NCBI GenBank assembly: GCA_946902985.2
Contig: OX336389.2
Coordinates: 793,910,979-793,974,978, forward strand
Reading direction: 5' to 3'
DNA length: 64,000 nucleotides
Source: Meconema thalassinum
Lineage: Eukaryota > Arthropoda > Insecta > Orthoptera > Tettigoniidae
Shown here one piece after another: positions 11,443 to 23,029 of this stretch. Below the pieces are notes generated by a model. The model searched no databases. It saw only the letters and a program-made list of their open reading frames with translations, and was not told the DNA's origin. Made by a program: the position numbers and the translations under genes. The stretch's first letter is position 1. Each line of letters begins with the position of its first letter.

Positions 11443-13864
11443 CTGTAGTGTATCGAAGTGTATTTCCACACAATATAATATCAGTGTTCATTGCTGCAGT
11501 GTATATTGACCGTACTATAATGTTGAAAAGTCTCATAATGACAGTAAAATATAAACAGTCTATATGAAAAACTATGTTCACATTCATAGCACTCAAATCT
11601 AACACAATGAGCTGTTCGTTCTTTCCAAGCATTTCGACACTCGCGCCTTGCTGTAGCAAGTCAAGACTAAACGTAGTGTACCAGACTATGTTCACCTCGC
11701 ACAAGTTCAAATATCACTTGATCTGCCTACTTCCAATTATGCCTGCGTACACGTTCGCTGATTCTAGAGATGTATTGCCCACGAATGAATACCTCTCTCG
11801 GGCGAGATATTTCAGACTGCCTGTCGGTCTACCTATAATGCTCCTGGGTTCAAACGATTTGAAAGTCGATATATACGCAGAATGATTGCGATTATCGCCT
11901 GGTATTCTGAAATGTGCATTTATAAATTCATAATCATTCTCAAGTAGCTTCTACATAAAATATAATTTATTTGCCATTAGTCCATCCCTTCTATGATCCC
12001 TGTATTACTTCTTAGCAGCTTATATTGCAGTCATGTTTGCACGGCATCCATTTTGCAAGCAATAACCGTACCTCAGACAAAAACACCTGTTCGAGATTTG
12101 TAATGCGGGTTGCTGGTACCGATCCTAAGCGAGCGTCACGAAGTCTCCGTTACTGCTTGTAGTTGAAATGTTGCCATAAAAATGTCATCTGTTGCCTTTC
12201 TAATATGACCAGGTTCCAAGTCAAAGCAAAATACCAGCTCAGCACTGCGCCTGTTAATCACTTACCAATACCTGTTCAGTCCCTCGAAGAACACCGGAGC
12301 GTAGAATCTGAAAATGCCCGGCTAACCCCCCCCCCCCTTAGATCCTACCAACAGGTGAAGGAAGTATAAAGGGCGCATATCAACTAACCAAAATTGTGCA
12401 TAGACATACCAAATTGCACACAAAGAAAACTACCTCATGTCAAAGACGTAACACGAAACTCAAATAAGATAAAACGTATCTAAGAGAATTGAGAAAATTA
12501 AGTAAAAACACATTGGGCTTCTCGACACAATTTTATGCGATTATTATGAATTATAACTCTCGAATGAAATTGCTGTAGGATAAAAATTTATTCAAGTAAA
12601 AGTATATTTCTGAAAGTATCACCTCACCATCCGTTCATTCAATATGACAAAAATGCTAAATGACTTCGAAGTGTCAAATGAAACTCCAAATCTGGTGATT
12701 GACACACCCTTCCAAGATTCTGCCCTGCATGGTGGCGATACGTTAAATAACGATCTTTAAGCATCAAGAATAGTGAATGAAATTCACCAAAAAAAAAAAA
12801 AACACATTATATTTCCCTAAATTAAATTATACACTACGATATACACATATTTACATTTTAAGTTGTTTCTTTCTGAAACATAATCCAATGAACATTTTCA
12901 ACACTTATACACCTTCTTGTTGGGTTAAATTCGATATGATATTGCCACTTCAGATGAAATTTTACCAAGTGGTGAAGCTCAGCTAAATTTATATGTCCAC
13001 GTTGTGGTATACGAAAATACAAATTATTCAAAATAGATAACGGTACATGAATATAACTGTTCTCACGAAATTCCCAGAATGAGACAAAGGGTCTCAATAT
13101 ATTTCACTAATATGAAGTATGAAGTGGAGATCAAGTATTACTACAGCAAATATCTTAAGAGATACCTCATATTGATTGAAAAATCATACGTCAATCGATG
13201 GCGTAGTCTCACAAGACGTAATTATGTACTCCATGTACATCCACATAACTTCAAAATACTTTACCTAAGTATTTTACAACACTATAAAAAAAACTAGAAA
13301 TTTAAACTATATTACCCCCAACACTTGTAAATCACACTGTACTTCATTCAGGTTCGCATTATAATTTCTTAATAATCGTCACCCTCAGAGTGATCGAAAA
13401 ACATTCTCTAACTTTGACCATATATCTCGTGGTTACTATAATCCACACACTCATTTTCATTATCAATTATTCTTCAATTATATCTCAACACTATGCCTAA
13501 TTAACGTGAGAAATCTTAATAACAGTATTTTCCAAGAATCAAATTCTTTTATAGATTAATAAATATACATTATCGAGTATTTATTTCTGATAGATTGTCA
13601 AAAAATAAATACATATCTTTGCACTTGACTTCGGGAATCATGATAATGTTGTAGGAAAAATGCCAATCAGAATTAAATTCCAAATCTCAAGAAAATGCCG
13701 ATGATGAAAAACAATAATATCTGCAACGAGAATAAGAAAAGATAAATCTAATCCAAAATAAGTCGATAAAAATTTATGTTAGTAAAAATGAGGAAAATTC
13801 ACCTCTCCAGATAAACTGAACTAACTAAGAAATCCCCTACACCATCAGTCATTCCAGGATAACA
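11443..13864. other. AT-rich stretch without a supported gene
   Basis: Open frames here are short and show no family motif. A C-homopolymer sits at about 12327-12339, inside the repeat also seen near 6326-6400. The rest is unique-looking AT-rich DNA. Confidence 0.5.
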
Positions 13865-14045
13865 GCTCAGCGGTCTAGCTGTATGCCTCTCACCAAGGCG
13901 GTCCGGGTTCGATTCCTGGTCAATGCATGTGAGATTTTCGAGGTGAAATGCCATGTCCTGTGGTTCGGATTCCACGTAAAAAGGAGGTCCCGTGGCTCAT
14001 GATCTCGCGATTAACGGTCACGTTAAACTACAAGCTTGCTTTTGT
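13865..14045 (+). repeat. tRNA-derived SINE, family A
   Basis: A tRNA-like head carries an A-box-like segment (AGCTCAGCGGTCTAGCTG) and a B box (GGTTCGATTCC), followed by CAATGCATGTGAGATTTTCG and a body ending with AAACTACAAGCTTGCTT. The same family recurs at 61925-62103 (+) and, truncated and reversed, at 16398-16500. It is not a functional tRNA gene because the acceptor stem is missing and the body continues past the head. Confidence 0.75.
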
Positions 14046-15699
14046 TTTATTCCTGGATAACAGAGTTATACACCTGTGAAACAGGGGCTTTCATAGAATG
14101 GACTGTCTCAATCGAGAAAGAATGTTCGAAGCACACATTCTTGGTAGGAATCCTGTGAAATTGGAATGGTCGACACCACATTTCTCAAAAGACCATCACA
14201 TAACTGTGAAATTCAAATTCATCCCAATGTCAAACGAACTTAAATGCGTAGAAAATAACTTACTGGGAGTCGAAATATTAAAAAACATGACGATGCTAGA
14301 ATGCTCAAATCACTTATACTAAACGCAAATCTTCCCCTAACTATTGATCTTCGCAACGATTGAATATTTCAGAATGTTACGTTGAAACTGAATTGAACGC
14401 AAAAGCAATGAAGGAAGTAAAATATCCTAAAAAGACATGAAGAGTATATGTTCGTCAAACGAACGAAAAGAAATAGAATCTGCGACAAAGAAGGACAAGA
14501 AATTATCAGATTTAAAATCCCGTCATCAAATATTCTAACTACAAAAATTGGCAACTGGCAACAACAAAATACCAATGCTCAACTTCTACCAAAATATGTC
14601 AGACGTCTACCTTAAGCTGGACGATGAAGAGGCGTCATTCGGGACGAATGCCCGAGTCTGGTTACCAAAAATATACTGGCCATCAGTATACGAACCTATC
14701 ATCCTGGTCTCGAATCTGGGGCACGTCTCCCCTCGATTCCTTCCCGGCTGGGGTCTATGCACCAAATCCGGCATATTCTGGGAGCTCGAACAGAACTATT
14801 GTAAACTCCTACACTCTTCAGAGACGATCTTTATATGGTAGCAGCAGCGTAATTTTGACGTATATCCGTGGTTCACTCCAGTCTCATCCATGAATTCGAA
14901 AGAGTTATAGTTCATGGCGAACGTAGTCAGAAAACGCTCTAGAAACATCCCTGGCGTAGTTGTATATGACGGTAACTTAACGTAGTCAATGCTCCACTCA
15001 TGCATACTATGTCCATGTATTCATACTTAAGCGTGCATGATGATATAATCAGAAAACCATAAAGGTATCCCTTTCGATAGCAACTTTCTATGCATGTTGT
15101 ATTCTGAAGAATATTCGAGAAGCATTCAAATCTCAAAGTTCACTTCAGGTCTGAGTTCATAACATGTTGCATAAAGTATGTACAAATAGATTAGATGCAG
15201 CGCGTGTCAATGCTGCGAGAGCTGTGGCATGCACATTGAACAAGCTACTATAAATGCTTGAAATAATCAGAGTTCTCTTCACGTTCGTAGTGAAACTTAA
15301 TACACTGCATTTTAATAAGTTCACTCAAGTCCGCAATTGTCGACGGAGAGGTAATGTCCACTGAATGGAACTTACGAACGACACAGTACGAACACCGCGC
15401 GGCACGATTCCACTCGTTTTAAAACTAGAGCGTTCCGCCCGGCTCAAGAAATCACAAGTGAGTGTATATGACAAACTGTCCAGTGCTAGCCTCTCCCATG
15501 ACAACTCCTGACGTCACTCGACCTTGACTGGCCAACTGCAAGTCGTTTTGTGCATCTCGGGAGGTCGATCGCCCCGTGACGTGACTGGTATCTGCCGTGT
15601 AACAAAATACGCTCAAGAATTAATACGTCTCCGTTGCGCTACAAGCTGGGTTCTCAAAATACATAAATCCTGGATACAAAAACGGTCACAGTACTTAAC
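14046..15699. other. Stretch without a supported gene
   Basis: A 35-bp match to 8376-8410 lies at 14115-14150. An open frame at 14548-14893 has a moderately unusual composition (NLSSWSRIWGTSPLDSFPAG) but no recognised domain. Nothing else stands out. Confidence 0.45.
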
Positions 15700-15946
15700 G
15701 TAAGGCCTCGGCCGCCTCCTTCCCTCTTCCTTGCCTATCCCTCCCAATTTTCCGATCTCTTCCCATCCCTCATACGGCCCTGTTCGCTTTGCAGGTGAGG
15801 ACGCCCGGGGCGAGGTTCTCGTCCCACCTCCCCAGTTGTATTCCCCGACCCGATGTTTCAAGCTCCAGGACACTGCCCTGGAGGCGGTAATGGTGGGATT
15901 CCTCGCTGAGTCCAAGGGAAAAAGCCAACCCTGGAGGGTAAACTGA
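15700..15946 (+). repeat. GC-rich pyrimidine-tract segment, probable repeat of unknown class
   Basis: This is a C/T-rich stretch followed by GGCGGTAATGGTGGGATTCC and GCCAACCCTGGAGGGTAAAC. Its composition contrasts sharply with the AT-rich flanks. I suspect a LINE 5' region, but nothing coding supports that. Confidence 0.3.
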
Positions 15947-16397
15947 CTAAAAAAAGGATTTCACCAAACTATTTTAATAAGTCCTTCCGCATATTCTATC
16001 ATCTTATGGTAGCAAGACTCAGTAGCATAGACCTACATTTTTCCAGTATTTCACTGTCTTAAAACATAATTAATTTGTGAACGATATAATCAAGAGTTGT
16101 GCGAGCTGATTTTGATATATGGTATAGAAAGTACTGTGCATTATCACAACTGCACAGGATATATGTGCTAAATTACATAAATAAGTGAATTGAGTCGTTA
16201 TTTCTTGTTCAATCAACGACGGCAATGGTCATTGCACAACTGCCGCTGAAAGAGGATCATAAGGTGTATTTAACTGTTACCGAGACGCACACATGCGTAT
16301 ACATTGACATCATTTCACTGTTGCCTATGCATGGTACACAAAATACACGACACAGGTCACGTGGTGAGCTAAGCGAGAAACTATTGGAAGGAAGTTC

Positions 16398-16500
16398 GTA
16401 GTTTTAAGTGACCGTTAATCTCGCGAACATGAGCCACGGGACCTGCTTTTTACGTGGGATCCGAACCACAGAACATGCCATTTCTTTTTGAAAATACCCC
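16398..16500 (-). repeat. SINE family A, truncated, reversed
   Basis: The reverse complement contains the body of the family A SINE (CATGTTCTGTGGTTCGGATC, then GTCCCGTGGCTCATG and TTAACGGTCAC). It lacks the tRNA-like head. Confidence 0.65.
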
Positions 16501-16534
16501 ACCATGGCCATTGGCTGCAATTCAAATATATATT

Positions 16535-16685
16535 TAACAAGATGTTCAGTAAATAACATATAACCAACTTTCTCCTAAATGCATGGGTATAGTTATAACT
16601 CTTTGTCCTTTTAAAGGAGTATAATTGAATGTTGGTTGTAGTAGGTTGTTGAAATACAACGTGCTATACGGATATTATACTTAGA
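16535..16685 (+). repeat. Dispersed repeat shared with 59990-60115
   Basis: ATGGGTATAGTTATAACTCT, GAGTATAATTGAATGTTGG and TGTTGAAATACAACGTGCTA recur almost unchanged at 59990-60115, immediately upstream of the tandem block at 60.1-61.1 kb. Class unknown; possibly part of the same Helitron-like element. Confidence 0.6.
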
Positions 16686-16714
16686 TTGATTGAATCCTCA
16701 CCTGAATTATTTAT

Positions 16715-16985
16715 ATACATACTAATACAGCCATCACAATAACACAGGCTATCAGACAAAATTCAACACTACCCAAGTACACGGGGGCTAAATAACCATG
16801 ATGTCCATGCATCTCAAATGAAACAACAACAACAGCTTCCTACCTAAATCCTTCCTCGTATAAAAGTACGCACACTAGTAAGCCTACAGACATCGCAGTG
16901 ACACAGGTTATCAGACAACTTCTACACACACCCAAGTACAGGGGGCTACAAGAACATGATGCCGCAAAACTCCTAAGGAATCAAC
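16715..16985 (+). repeat. Two SINE family D tails in tandem
   Basis: Two copies (about 16715-16840 and 16860-16985) of the family D tail occur, each with CACAGG(C/T)TATCAGACAA, a CCCAAGTACA segment, GGGGGCTA and an A/C-rich end. No tRNA-like head precedes either. Confidence 0.6.
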
Positions 16986-17039
16986 AACAAAAATAACAAC
17001 AAAAATAACAACAATAGACTCCATTGTGTTGAATAATAA

Positions 17040-17640
17040 GGAGAGATAAGGTGATGTTGGAGAGCGTTAGAAGTATGAGTGATGAGAATCTCTTTTTTTT
17101 AATTAAAATAAGTGTGAGATGAATGAAACGGTGAGCAGATGATGGTAGTGAGAAGAAGGATGATGTTGGCGAAGAGCGCAAGAGGTGTGTGAAAGATGAG
17201 ATGGGAGAAATGACCCATTTTTTCTTCTTTATAAGGTGCGTGAGGATGAATGAGACAATGAGCAGATGTGGATGGTGCAAGTGGATACAATTGCTGGGGT
17301 ATAAAAGGGAGATGGTGATGTCAGAGCGCAATGATGTATGAGTATGAGTGAAGAATAGGGTAAATTGTTTTTTTTTATTATGGGGCATGAGGATGAATGA
17401 GACAATGAGCAGATGATGGTAGTGAAAGAGTAGATGATGGGAATAGAAAAGGGAGATGGTGATGTCATAGCCCAGTGATGTAAGAGTGAGAGTGTGGTGA
17501 GGCTGTTTTCTTATTTCTTTTATTTTCTTATTTATTTTTATTAAGGATGGTGAGGATGAATGACAGTGAGCAGATGATGATAGTGTGAGTGTAGACGATG
17601 AAAATAAACGGGAGGTGCCAGGTTTGACGTCTTCAGATGG
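17040..17640 (-). repeat. Tandemly repeated LINE 3' tail, about four units of 125-150 bp
   Basis: On the minus strand each unit carries TCATCTGCTCATTGTCTCAT, TCATCCTCA and an A-rich run (T-runs on the plus strand near 17095, 17220, 17370 and 17520). The units begin directly downstream of the LINE remnant at 17646-18405 on the same strand, so they probably are its 3' untranslated tail in several copies. Ser/His-rich open frames across the array are translations of the repeat, not genes. Confidence 0.6.
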
Positions 17641-17645
17641 GGTGC

Positions 17646-18405
17646 GCTTCAGTCGGGTGCCGGGAGAAGGGCCTTGAGGTCGTAGATGCCCAGTTTAGTG
17701 CGCAGAGGACTGCGGAGAGGCCGTGTCAGTAGGAGGCCGACGACGAGATTGTGCTGCGTGCGAGCCCTGAGGTTGTAGCGGTGTGTTCGGATCTCAACGT
17801 ACGTAGTGAAGGGCGGCATGGGCATAAGGCCTATGCGGTCCGCGGTTCGGTAGGTGAAGTGGAGGCGCATGGCAACACGAACCAGACAGTGCTCTAGTTG
17901 GAGAAATGGGTTGAGTTGACGATCAGGGAAGCCGGCCCAGGCTCGGTGACCGTAAATGATGAATGGACGAAGCATTGACTTGTTCGTGTGGATCAAGGTC
18001 TAAGTGTTGAAGCCCCACGACGTGCCTGCCAGGTGGCAGAGAAGAAGCAGCGCTTCCGGGTTGCGGTTAGTCTCGCGGTGAAATGGGGGTGGAAGGTGAA
18101 ATGCTGATCTTGGAGCAAACCCAAGTATCGAACACAGGGTGTAGCAATGAGGCAGCGACCATGTAGGCGGAGGTGGAGGTTAGCAGGATTGCGGGTGGGG
18201 TAGTGGCCCGTCTGCGGGGACGGAAAGATGGTTTGAGTCTTGTCGGGATTGAGGCGTCGATTTGTTCGAGGTGGAGCTCTTCCAACACCGCCTCCTTGGT
18301 GAGAGCGAGGTCCACGCCCCGAATCACACACGAGAAGTGCGGGTTGCGTTGTTGAGGGATGGGAGTAGTTGAGTGATGGCGGGCACGGATGGGTTCCGCA
18401 GTCAC
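17646..18405 (-). pseudogene. Jockey-like non-LTR retrotransposon remnant (ORF1 piece joined to RT C-terminal half)
   Basis: Minus strand, three frames. The first piece (from 18405) reads PHFSCVIRGVDLALTKEAVL, typical of the Jockey-type ORF1 gag-like region. Within a few codons the homology jumps, in another frame, to the RT thumb side: LNPDKTQTIF and VRYLGLLQDQHFTFHPHF. A third frame continues with NKSMLRPFIIYGHRAWAG. ORF1 and most of RT with the catalytic FADD are absent, so a large internal deletion has fused distant parts. Base composition is GC-richer than the flanks. Confidence 0.68.
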
Positions 18406-18561
18406 CTGAGGTCCAAGCTAGCAGACCACATACGCTTTAAAAAAAGGCGTTATCGTATGTACCTCTCTGTCTGTAACGTCAAGTCGTATAGTCAAGGTGG
18501 CGTTGACAGAACACGCACTACTTTCTAAAATCTTAAGCCTGGAGATAAGGTTTCATATCTT

Positions 18562-18775
18562 CACCAATATCTTTGATCACATGATGGATTGCAATGGTAC
18601 TGACATCTGTTGTCTGTTACCGGAACTGATTGCAGGTATTGAAACTTCTTTTGTGGGGCTAACATGAAGCTTTCTTGATCACACGCTGGAATGCAATGGT
18701 GCTGCCATCTGTTGTCAGTTACTGGAACTGATTATAGCTATTGAAAGTGCTTTGTAGGGCTTTGCCTGAATAATG
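18562..18775. repeat. Diverged tandem duplication, about 107-bp unit, two copies
   Basis: CTTTGATCACATGATGGATT through TTTTGTGGGGCT is repeated with about 15-20% change as CTTGATCACACGCTGGAATG through TTTGTAGGGCT. There is no coding content. Confidence 0.6.
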
Positions 18776-20359
18776 GCAAACGATAATCGAAAAGAAAACG
18801 TAATGATGCGGAATGTAGAAATATTTATCTTCAATTTATAGCAAACATCATGAAAATCGGCCTACAGTAATTGAAGTCGCTGGCGGATTGTAGATAGAAT
18901 GCATAATTGTCGTTTATGGGCGAATAGCCTTATGAGCAAGTTCATTCCATGAAATAAAATGCTAATAAGGGTTGAAAAAATTAAACAATTGTGATGCCAC
19001 ATACACATTTTGATCCAAGTTGCATTTAATTAAAATCGGTCCAGTGGGGAGCTGTTGGCGAATTGCAAAAGAAACCGCCTTGTATTTTAAATATAATGAT
19101 TATCAATACTAATATAATAAAGCTGAAGAGATTGTTTGTGTTTTTAAACGCGCTAATCTCTGGAAATAACAGTCAGATTCGAAAATTATTTTTGTTTATG
19201 ATAGACAGATTCAAGAGGAATAGTTTAGGCTATGTAGTATTAGGCACCTCCCCTGCATTTAGGTCCTTTGGCACAAATCTACACCATTTCACCGATCTGA
19301 ACCAAAATTTGTATATTTTCCCTTTGGAACCCTGTGAGTACCACTGTTTACATGAAAGTTATGACAGACCAATCCATTTTCTGCATTTAGGCCCTTTGGC
19401 ACAAACACATCTCTATTGCAGACGAATAAAAAGACTAATGAATTAAGTACAGTGTCTGATCAACGAGCAATTGGATCAGGTTAGTAGTGACCACAATACA
19501 ACCTATAAAGTAATGCAGGATTTAAATTATCAGCTTTGAAAGAAGATGTACTGCAATGTATAGTGTGGGCCAGAAGTAATGATCGGGCACCGTTATTAAA
19601 TAATAAAATAACACAATCCGATAAACGACTGAACACACCCCCAACAATCATTGAAAAACTCGCGCAACCAACCTGGCTGATAACTATAAGAGTAAAACTG
19701 ACAAGTGAATAATGGCCATCAAGGAAGGAACAAAATATTTCCACATAAGGTATATGATGAACCAAAATATCCTTCTCAGTTTAGCCTACCATCGTTCGTT
19801 AATCTAGCACAACCCCTTCTTAGTGTTGGGATATTTTTTCCGCCAGTGTATGTTAGTGTATATTAACTTCCTGAAATGATAGCCCATGTTCAATATCCGG
19901 CTCGGCAATGAATGATTTTAAACACCATGTTAGTTTTGTAACGAGATGAATTCTGCATCATGAGGATATCTGAGACAACTCAATACAGAAATCAATTTGA
20001 TTTTCACTCTCGTCTTTCTTAGAAGTGTTTTTCTACTTTTTGTCACTTCTACTCCAGGCCAATCCTGGTATGTCAACAAACATTCGTCCTTCTCAAACCC
20101 AAACCCAATTATATAAGTAGGTCTACCCACAGTAGTATATTCATCACAATATAGAGTTAATTGGCCCCCAAGAGGGCGACACGTTGTGATATTTCAAAAA
20201 TTAAAAGAAAATCATGAAAAAACAATATTAATAACATGATATGTTGGGTGCCAATTATCGAATGATGATAAATATGCTAAAGGGGAGAGGGTCAGTCTCA
20301 TAAATCTCATGTCGCGGAGCAATGAACCTGATCAACAACATACCGCATTAAAATTTACT
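18776..20359. other. Stretch without a supported gene; contains a Tc1-like end fragment
   Basis: CTGCATTTAGG(T/C)CCTTTGGC occurs twice (near 19253 and 19378), suggesting a small local duplication. At 19791-19833 the sequence CGTTCGTTAATCTAGCACAA, then CCCCTTCTTAGTGTTGGGAT, matches the right end of the Tc1-like relic at 44078-44121. Nothing else is recognised. Confidence 0.5.
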
Positions 20360-20700
20360 GTCCCGCGGTGTACCCGTGCCCGTTGAATCGTGGACCACGA
20401 CCGTGCGGGCATCTGATGCAAGTCCGGAGATCGTAGGTTCGAAACCTAGCACTGACAGTGGCTATGCTGTGTGTGGTATTTTTGAGGCTTTTTACACCCC
20501 CTCCAGACAAATGCCGCTATAGTACCTATTTCTAGTCCTGGGACACCTCCCCCATACCTGTTCTTAATACAGCTACGTACACTACTAGGCATAATGTAAA
20601 TATGCCTACAGGTTATCAGACAAATTCAACACACAACCAACTACACGAGGCTGATTACGAAGATGCCCGAGGCTCCTTAAATGAATTAACAACAACAAAC
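20360..20700 (+). repeat. SINE family D, head type 2
   Basis: A tRNA-like head (CGCGGTGTACCCGTGCCCGT, then a B box GGTTCGAAACC) is followed by a body and the shared family D tail (CAGGTTATCAGACAAATTCA, then CTACACGAGGCTGATTAC and TTAAATGAATTAAC). Other head-type-2 copies lie at 62205-62525 (+) and 44637-44912 (-). Confidence 0.7.
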
Positions 20701-20913
20701 AACATTGAATATTTACATTTCGTATTTTGGTCTGACTATGTTGCATAGATAGTTGCCCGACAAGTATTCGACCTGCTTTAACCTCTCTCATCCAACAAAA
20801 CTGCACCAATTCTCCCTTTCAATCCCTCCCCTTGCGATGAGCTTCAAACATTATGCCACAAGGCAGCATTTTTGTGTCATAATAAGTAGAGTTGTCCCAT
20901 TCCTTCTTTTCAG

Positions 20914-21090
20914 ATGAAGGATCTGCATCATGACCACTTGGTACGGTTCATCGGTGCCTGTGTGGATGTACCTAACTGCTATCTGCTGACTGAGTATTGT
21001 CCCAAGGGAAGCCTACAAGACATTCTGGAGAACGATCAATTTAAACTTGACTGGATGTTCCGCTACAGCCTAATGCATGACCTTGTGAAG
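20914..21090 (+). CDS. Receptor guanylate cyclase, kinase-homology-domain exon (partial gene)
   Basis: The exon is 59 codons, phase 0 at both ends. The acceptor is a pyrimidine tract ending TTCTTTTCAG, and the donor is AAG|GTGAGTAG at 21091. The peptide [20 protein letters not shown], then [20 protein letters not shown] and ending HDLVK, is characteristic of the pseudokinase domain of membrane (natriuretic-peptide-type) guanylate cyclases, which convert GTP to cGMP at the plasma membrane. The leading Met is an internal codon, not a start. The next exon is at 22352. I cannot assign the paralogue (for example Gyc32E- versus Gyc76C-like) from 59 residues. No other exon of the gene was recognised in the window, so it must extend beyond or across large introns. 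Confidence 0.9.
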
Positions 21091-22351
21091 GTGAGTAGAC
21101 TGTTAAACCATGCAAATATGTATTTACTTTTATACCAGGTGATTCAATAACCAGTTTTACACGTCTCATGCTGAGCTCCTGAAGCTCTACGTATGCCAAC
21201 CAGGTTCGAATCTTGGTGCTTGCAGTGGTCATTTTAAGTGTGGCTTACTCCAAGTTTCTCCATAGTTGCTACAGATAACTGGTGGGTTTATGATTTATTT
21301 TAGGTCTGGAGCACACAGTAGCCACGTTAACAGGAAATTATCGGAAGACTTTCACGATCACCTCAGTACAGGGGGATGACTACCAAATAGGCTCTCCAGT
21401 TCCTAAATGAGGAAACTATATCAAACTAGGATGCACAGTTCTAATTTGCGATATAAGATGAAAGTAATACACTAATATATTTTACAATATTTATGATTTT
21501 ATAGGTGCCCACAGTATATTATTTACTCACTCAATAGGATTTTAGCCTATTTAAATATATGTAAAAACTAGGCTGATGAGATCACCTTTTGGCCGTGTGT
21601 GTGTATGTGTGTGTGTGTGTTTGTCTGTGTGTGTGTCTCCCCCGAATAAAATCTAAACGACAGAACGATTTCAATGAAACTCACTAAAGATAAAGTACTA
21701 TTTTAACCGACCCCGAACATGCCCTTCAAATTTTATTACATCCAACCAATCCAACATGGTGGCTGTGCAAAATATTTCACCGGCATTCTATATCCCTGAA
21801 ACTATTACGGATGTCACCCTGAATTTTTATGGAGATAAAGGGCACTGCTGGAAGTTCATCCTTGTGACTCCCAAAAACCTGTTAAGTGCAAAACGGACAT
21901 GGTGGCAAAACGAATTTGAAACATTTAAGTATACTTTTCACGCGATTTAACCATCCGAGCGCGGTGAAACATGGTACAGCAAATGTTTATGCACATTGCA
22001 ATGTACTGACATCTAATTTAGTTCAACTGTTTACATAACCTTAATATGGCGGCTGTGAGAAAAGTTTAAAATTAAGTTTTAATTTCTTGTATCCGAATCA
22101 TTTGATTGAAGTCAACGTTTGAATAATGAACCTACGCAATAATCGTCATCTAATAGTATATAACTACAGTATATATACAGCACATAAAAATCAAACATGG
22201 CGACAATCCGAAATATTTGAACGGTTCTCAATATATACGAATCGATTACAGCAGTCAAACTGAAATTTTGTATGCTGATAGGGGCAATTAACATATATGA
22301 AAATAGGCCATTTAGTTCTTCATGGAACTGCTTGTTTTTGGTTTGTTTCAG
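21091..22351 (+). other. Intron of the guanylate cyclase gene, largely a Helitron-like repeat
   Basis: The intron is 1261 bp with GT..AG ends. From about 21566 to about 22330 it matches the repeat at 46021-47250: GAGATCACCTTTTGGCCG, a (GT)n run at 21595-21640, then ACGACAGAACGATTTCAATG and ATATTTCACCGGCATTCTAT. Similarity ends about 20 bp before the acceptor of the next exon, so the repeat abuts the polypyrimidine tract TTTTTGGTTTGTTTCAG. Confidence 0.75.
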
Positions 22352-22520
22352 GGAATGTGCTTCCTACATAGCAGTGAAATTCGCTCCCACGGCTCACTCA
22401 AATCGTCCAACTGTGTTGTGGATAGCCGCTTTGTGTTGAAGGTCACCGACTTTGGACTACGTAGTTTACGCACTCGGCCTGATGATATCAATGACCTGGA
22501 TTCCTATGCTTTCTGGCGTC
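22352..22520 (+). CDS. Receptor guanylate cyclase, next kinase-homology-domain exon
   Basis: The exon begins in phase 0 after TTTCAG and ends in phase 1 (TGGCGTC|GTAAGTAC). It joins to the previous exon across K|GMCFLHSS. The peptide contains [10 protein letters not shown] in the place of the kinase catalytic loop HRDLKxxN: the catalytic Asp is absent, while [10 protein letters not shown] keeps the DFG-like motif. This is what the catalytically dead kinase-homology domain of receptor guanylate cyclases looks like. It is expected to continue into a WTAPELL-type exon, which I did not find downstream within the window. Confidence 0.9.
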
Positions 22521-23029
22521 GTAAGTACCTGAACTGTGCCTCTAGTGATGTATATTCATGCTATGGTTTGATATGAGTGTATCAGTGTGTGTTCTACACA
22601 GGTGTAAAAACATGGGATTATTCATGAAATGGGAGCAATGTGCCCGTTCACGACCCTGGGACACACACGGATCGGCTCCAGCCACCCGTTGATCCGTCCC
22701 AGACACGCAAAGTAACCCCATGAAGGATGCATCCCGGAAACCAGTTATCTCGCACGAGACGCCAAATATTATTCGGGGGGAGGGGATAAATCTGGTTCGA
22801 GAGAACTGGCTCCGGAGTGAAATTGGGAACAGTGGATCACAAGGCAAAATTTAAAAGAAATGAACCTTCATAATTTATTATCAACAGTACATCATATTAA
22901 AAACTCAATTAAGTAAGACCCTAAAGACCCATGTGTCATCGTATACCAACACAACTAACCACTTAACCATTACATTATGAAATAGAAATAAATAAATTGT
23001 AATCACCAGCAATGTTTTTGAATCATAAA
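22521..23029 (+). other. Intronic sequence downstream of the guanylate cyclase exon
   Basis: A moderately GC-rich block (22640-22830, with GGGGGGAGGGG near 22780) stands out from the AT-rich surroundings. No family was recognised. It is presumably the start of the next intron. Confidence 0.4.

Noticed and set aside
13865..14045. Possible tRNA genes at SINE heads (also 47970, 62718, 61925)
   Set aside because: B-box-like sequences are present but no full cloverleaf closes, and each continues into a SINE body with a target duplication or shared tail.
14548..14893. Two overlapping open frames with Trp/Ser/Pro-rich translation
   Set aside because: No recognised domain and no splice or repeat context.
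16981..17468. Ser/His/Thr-rich minus-strand open frames
   Set aside because: They translate the tandem 3' tail units of a LINE remnant.
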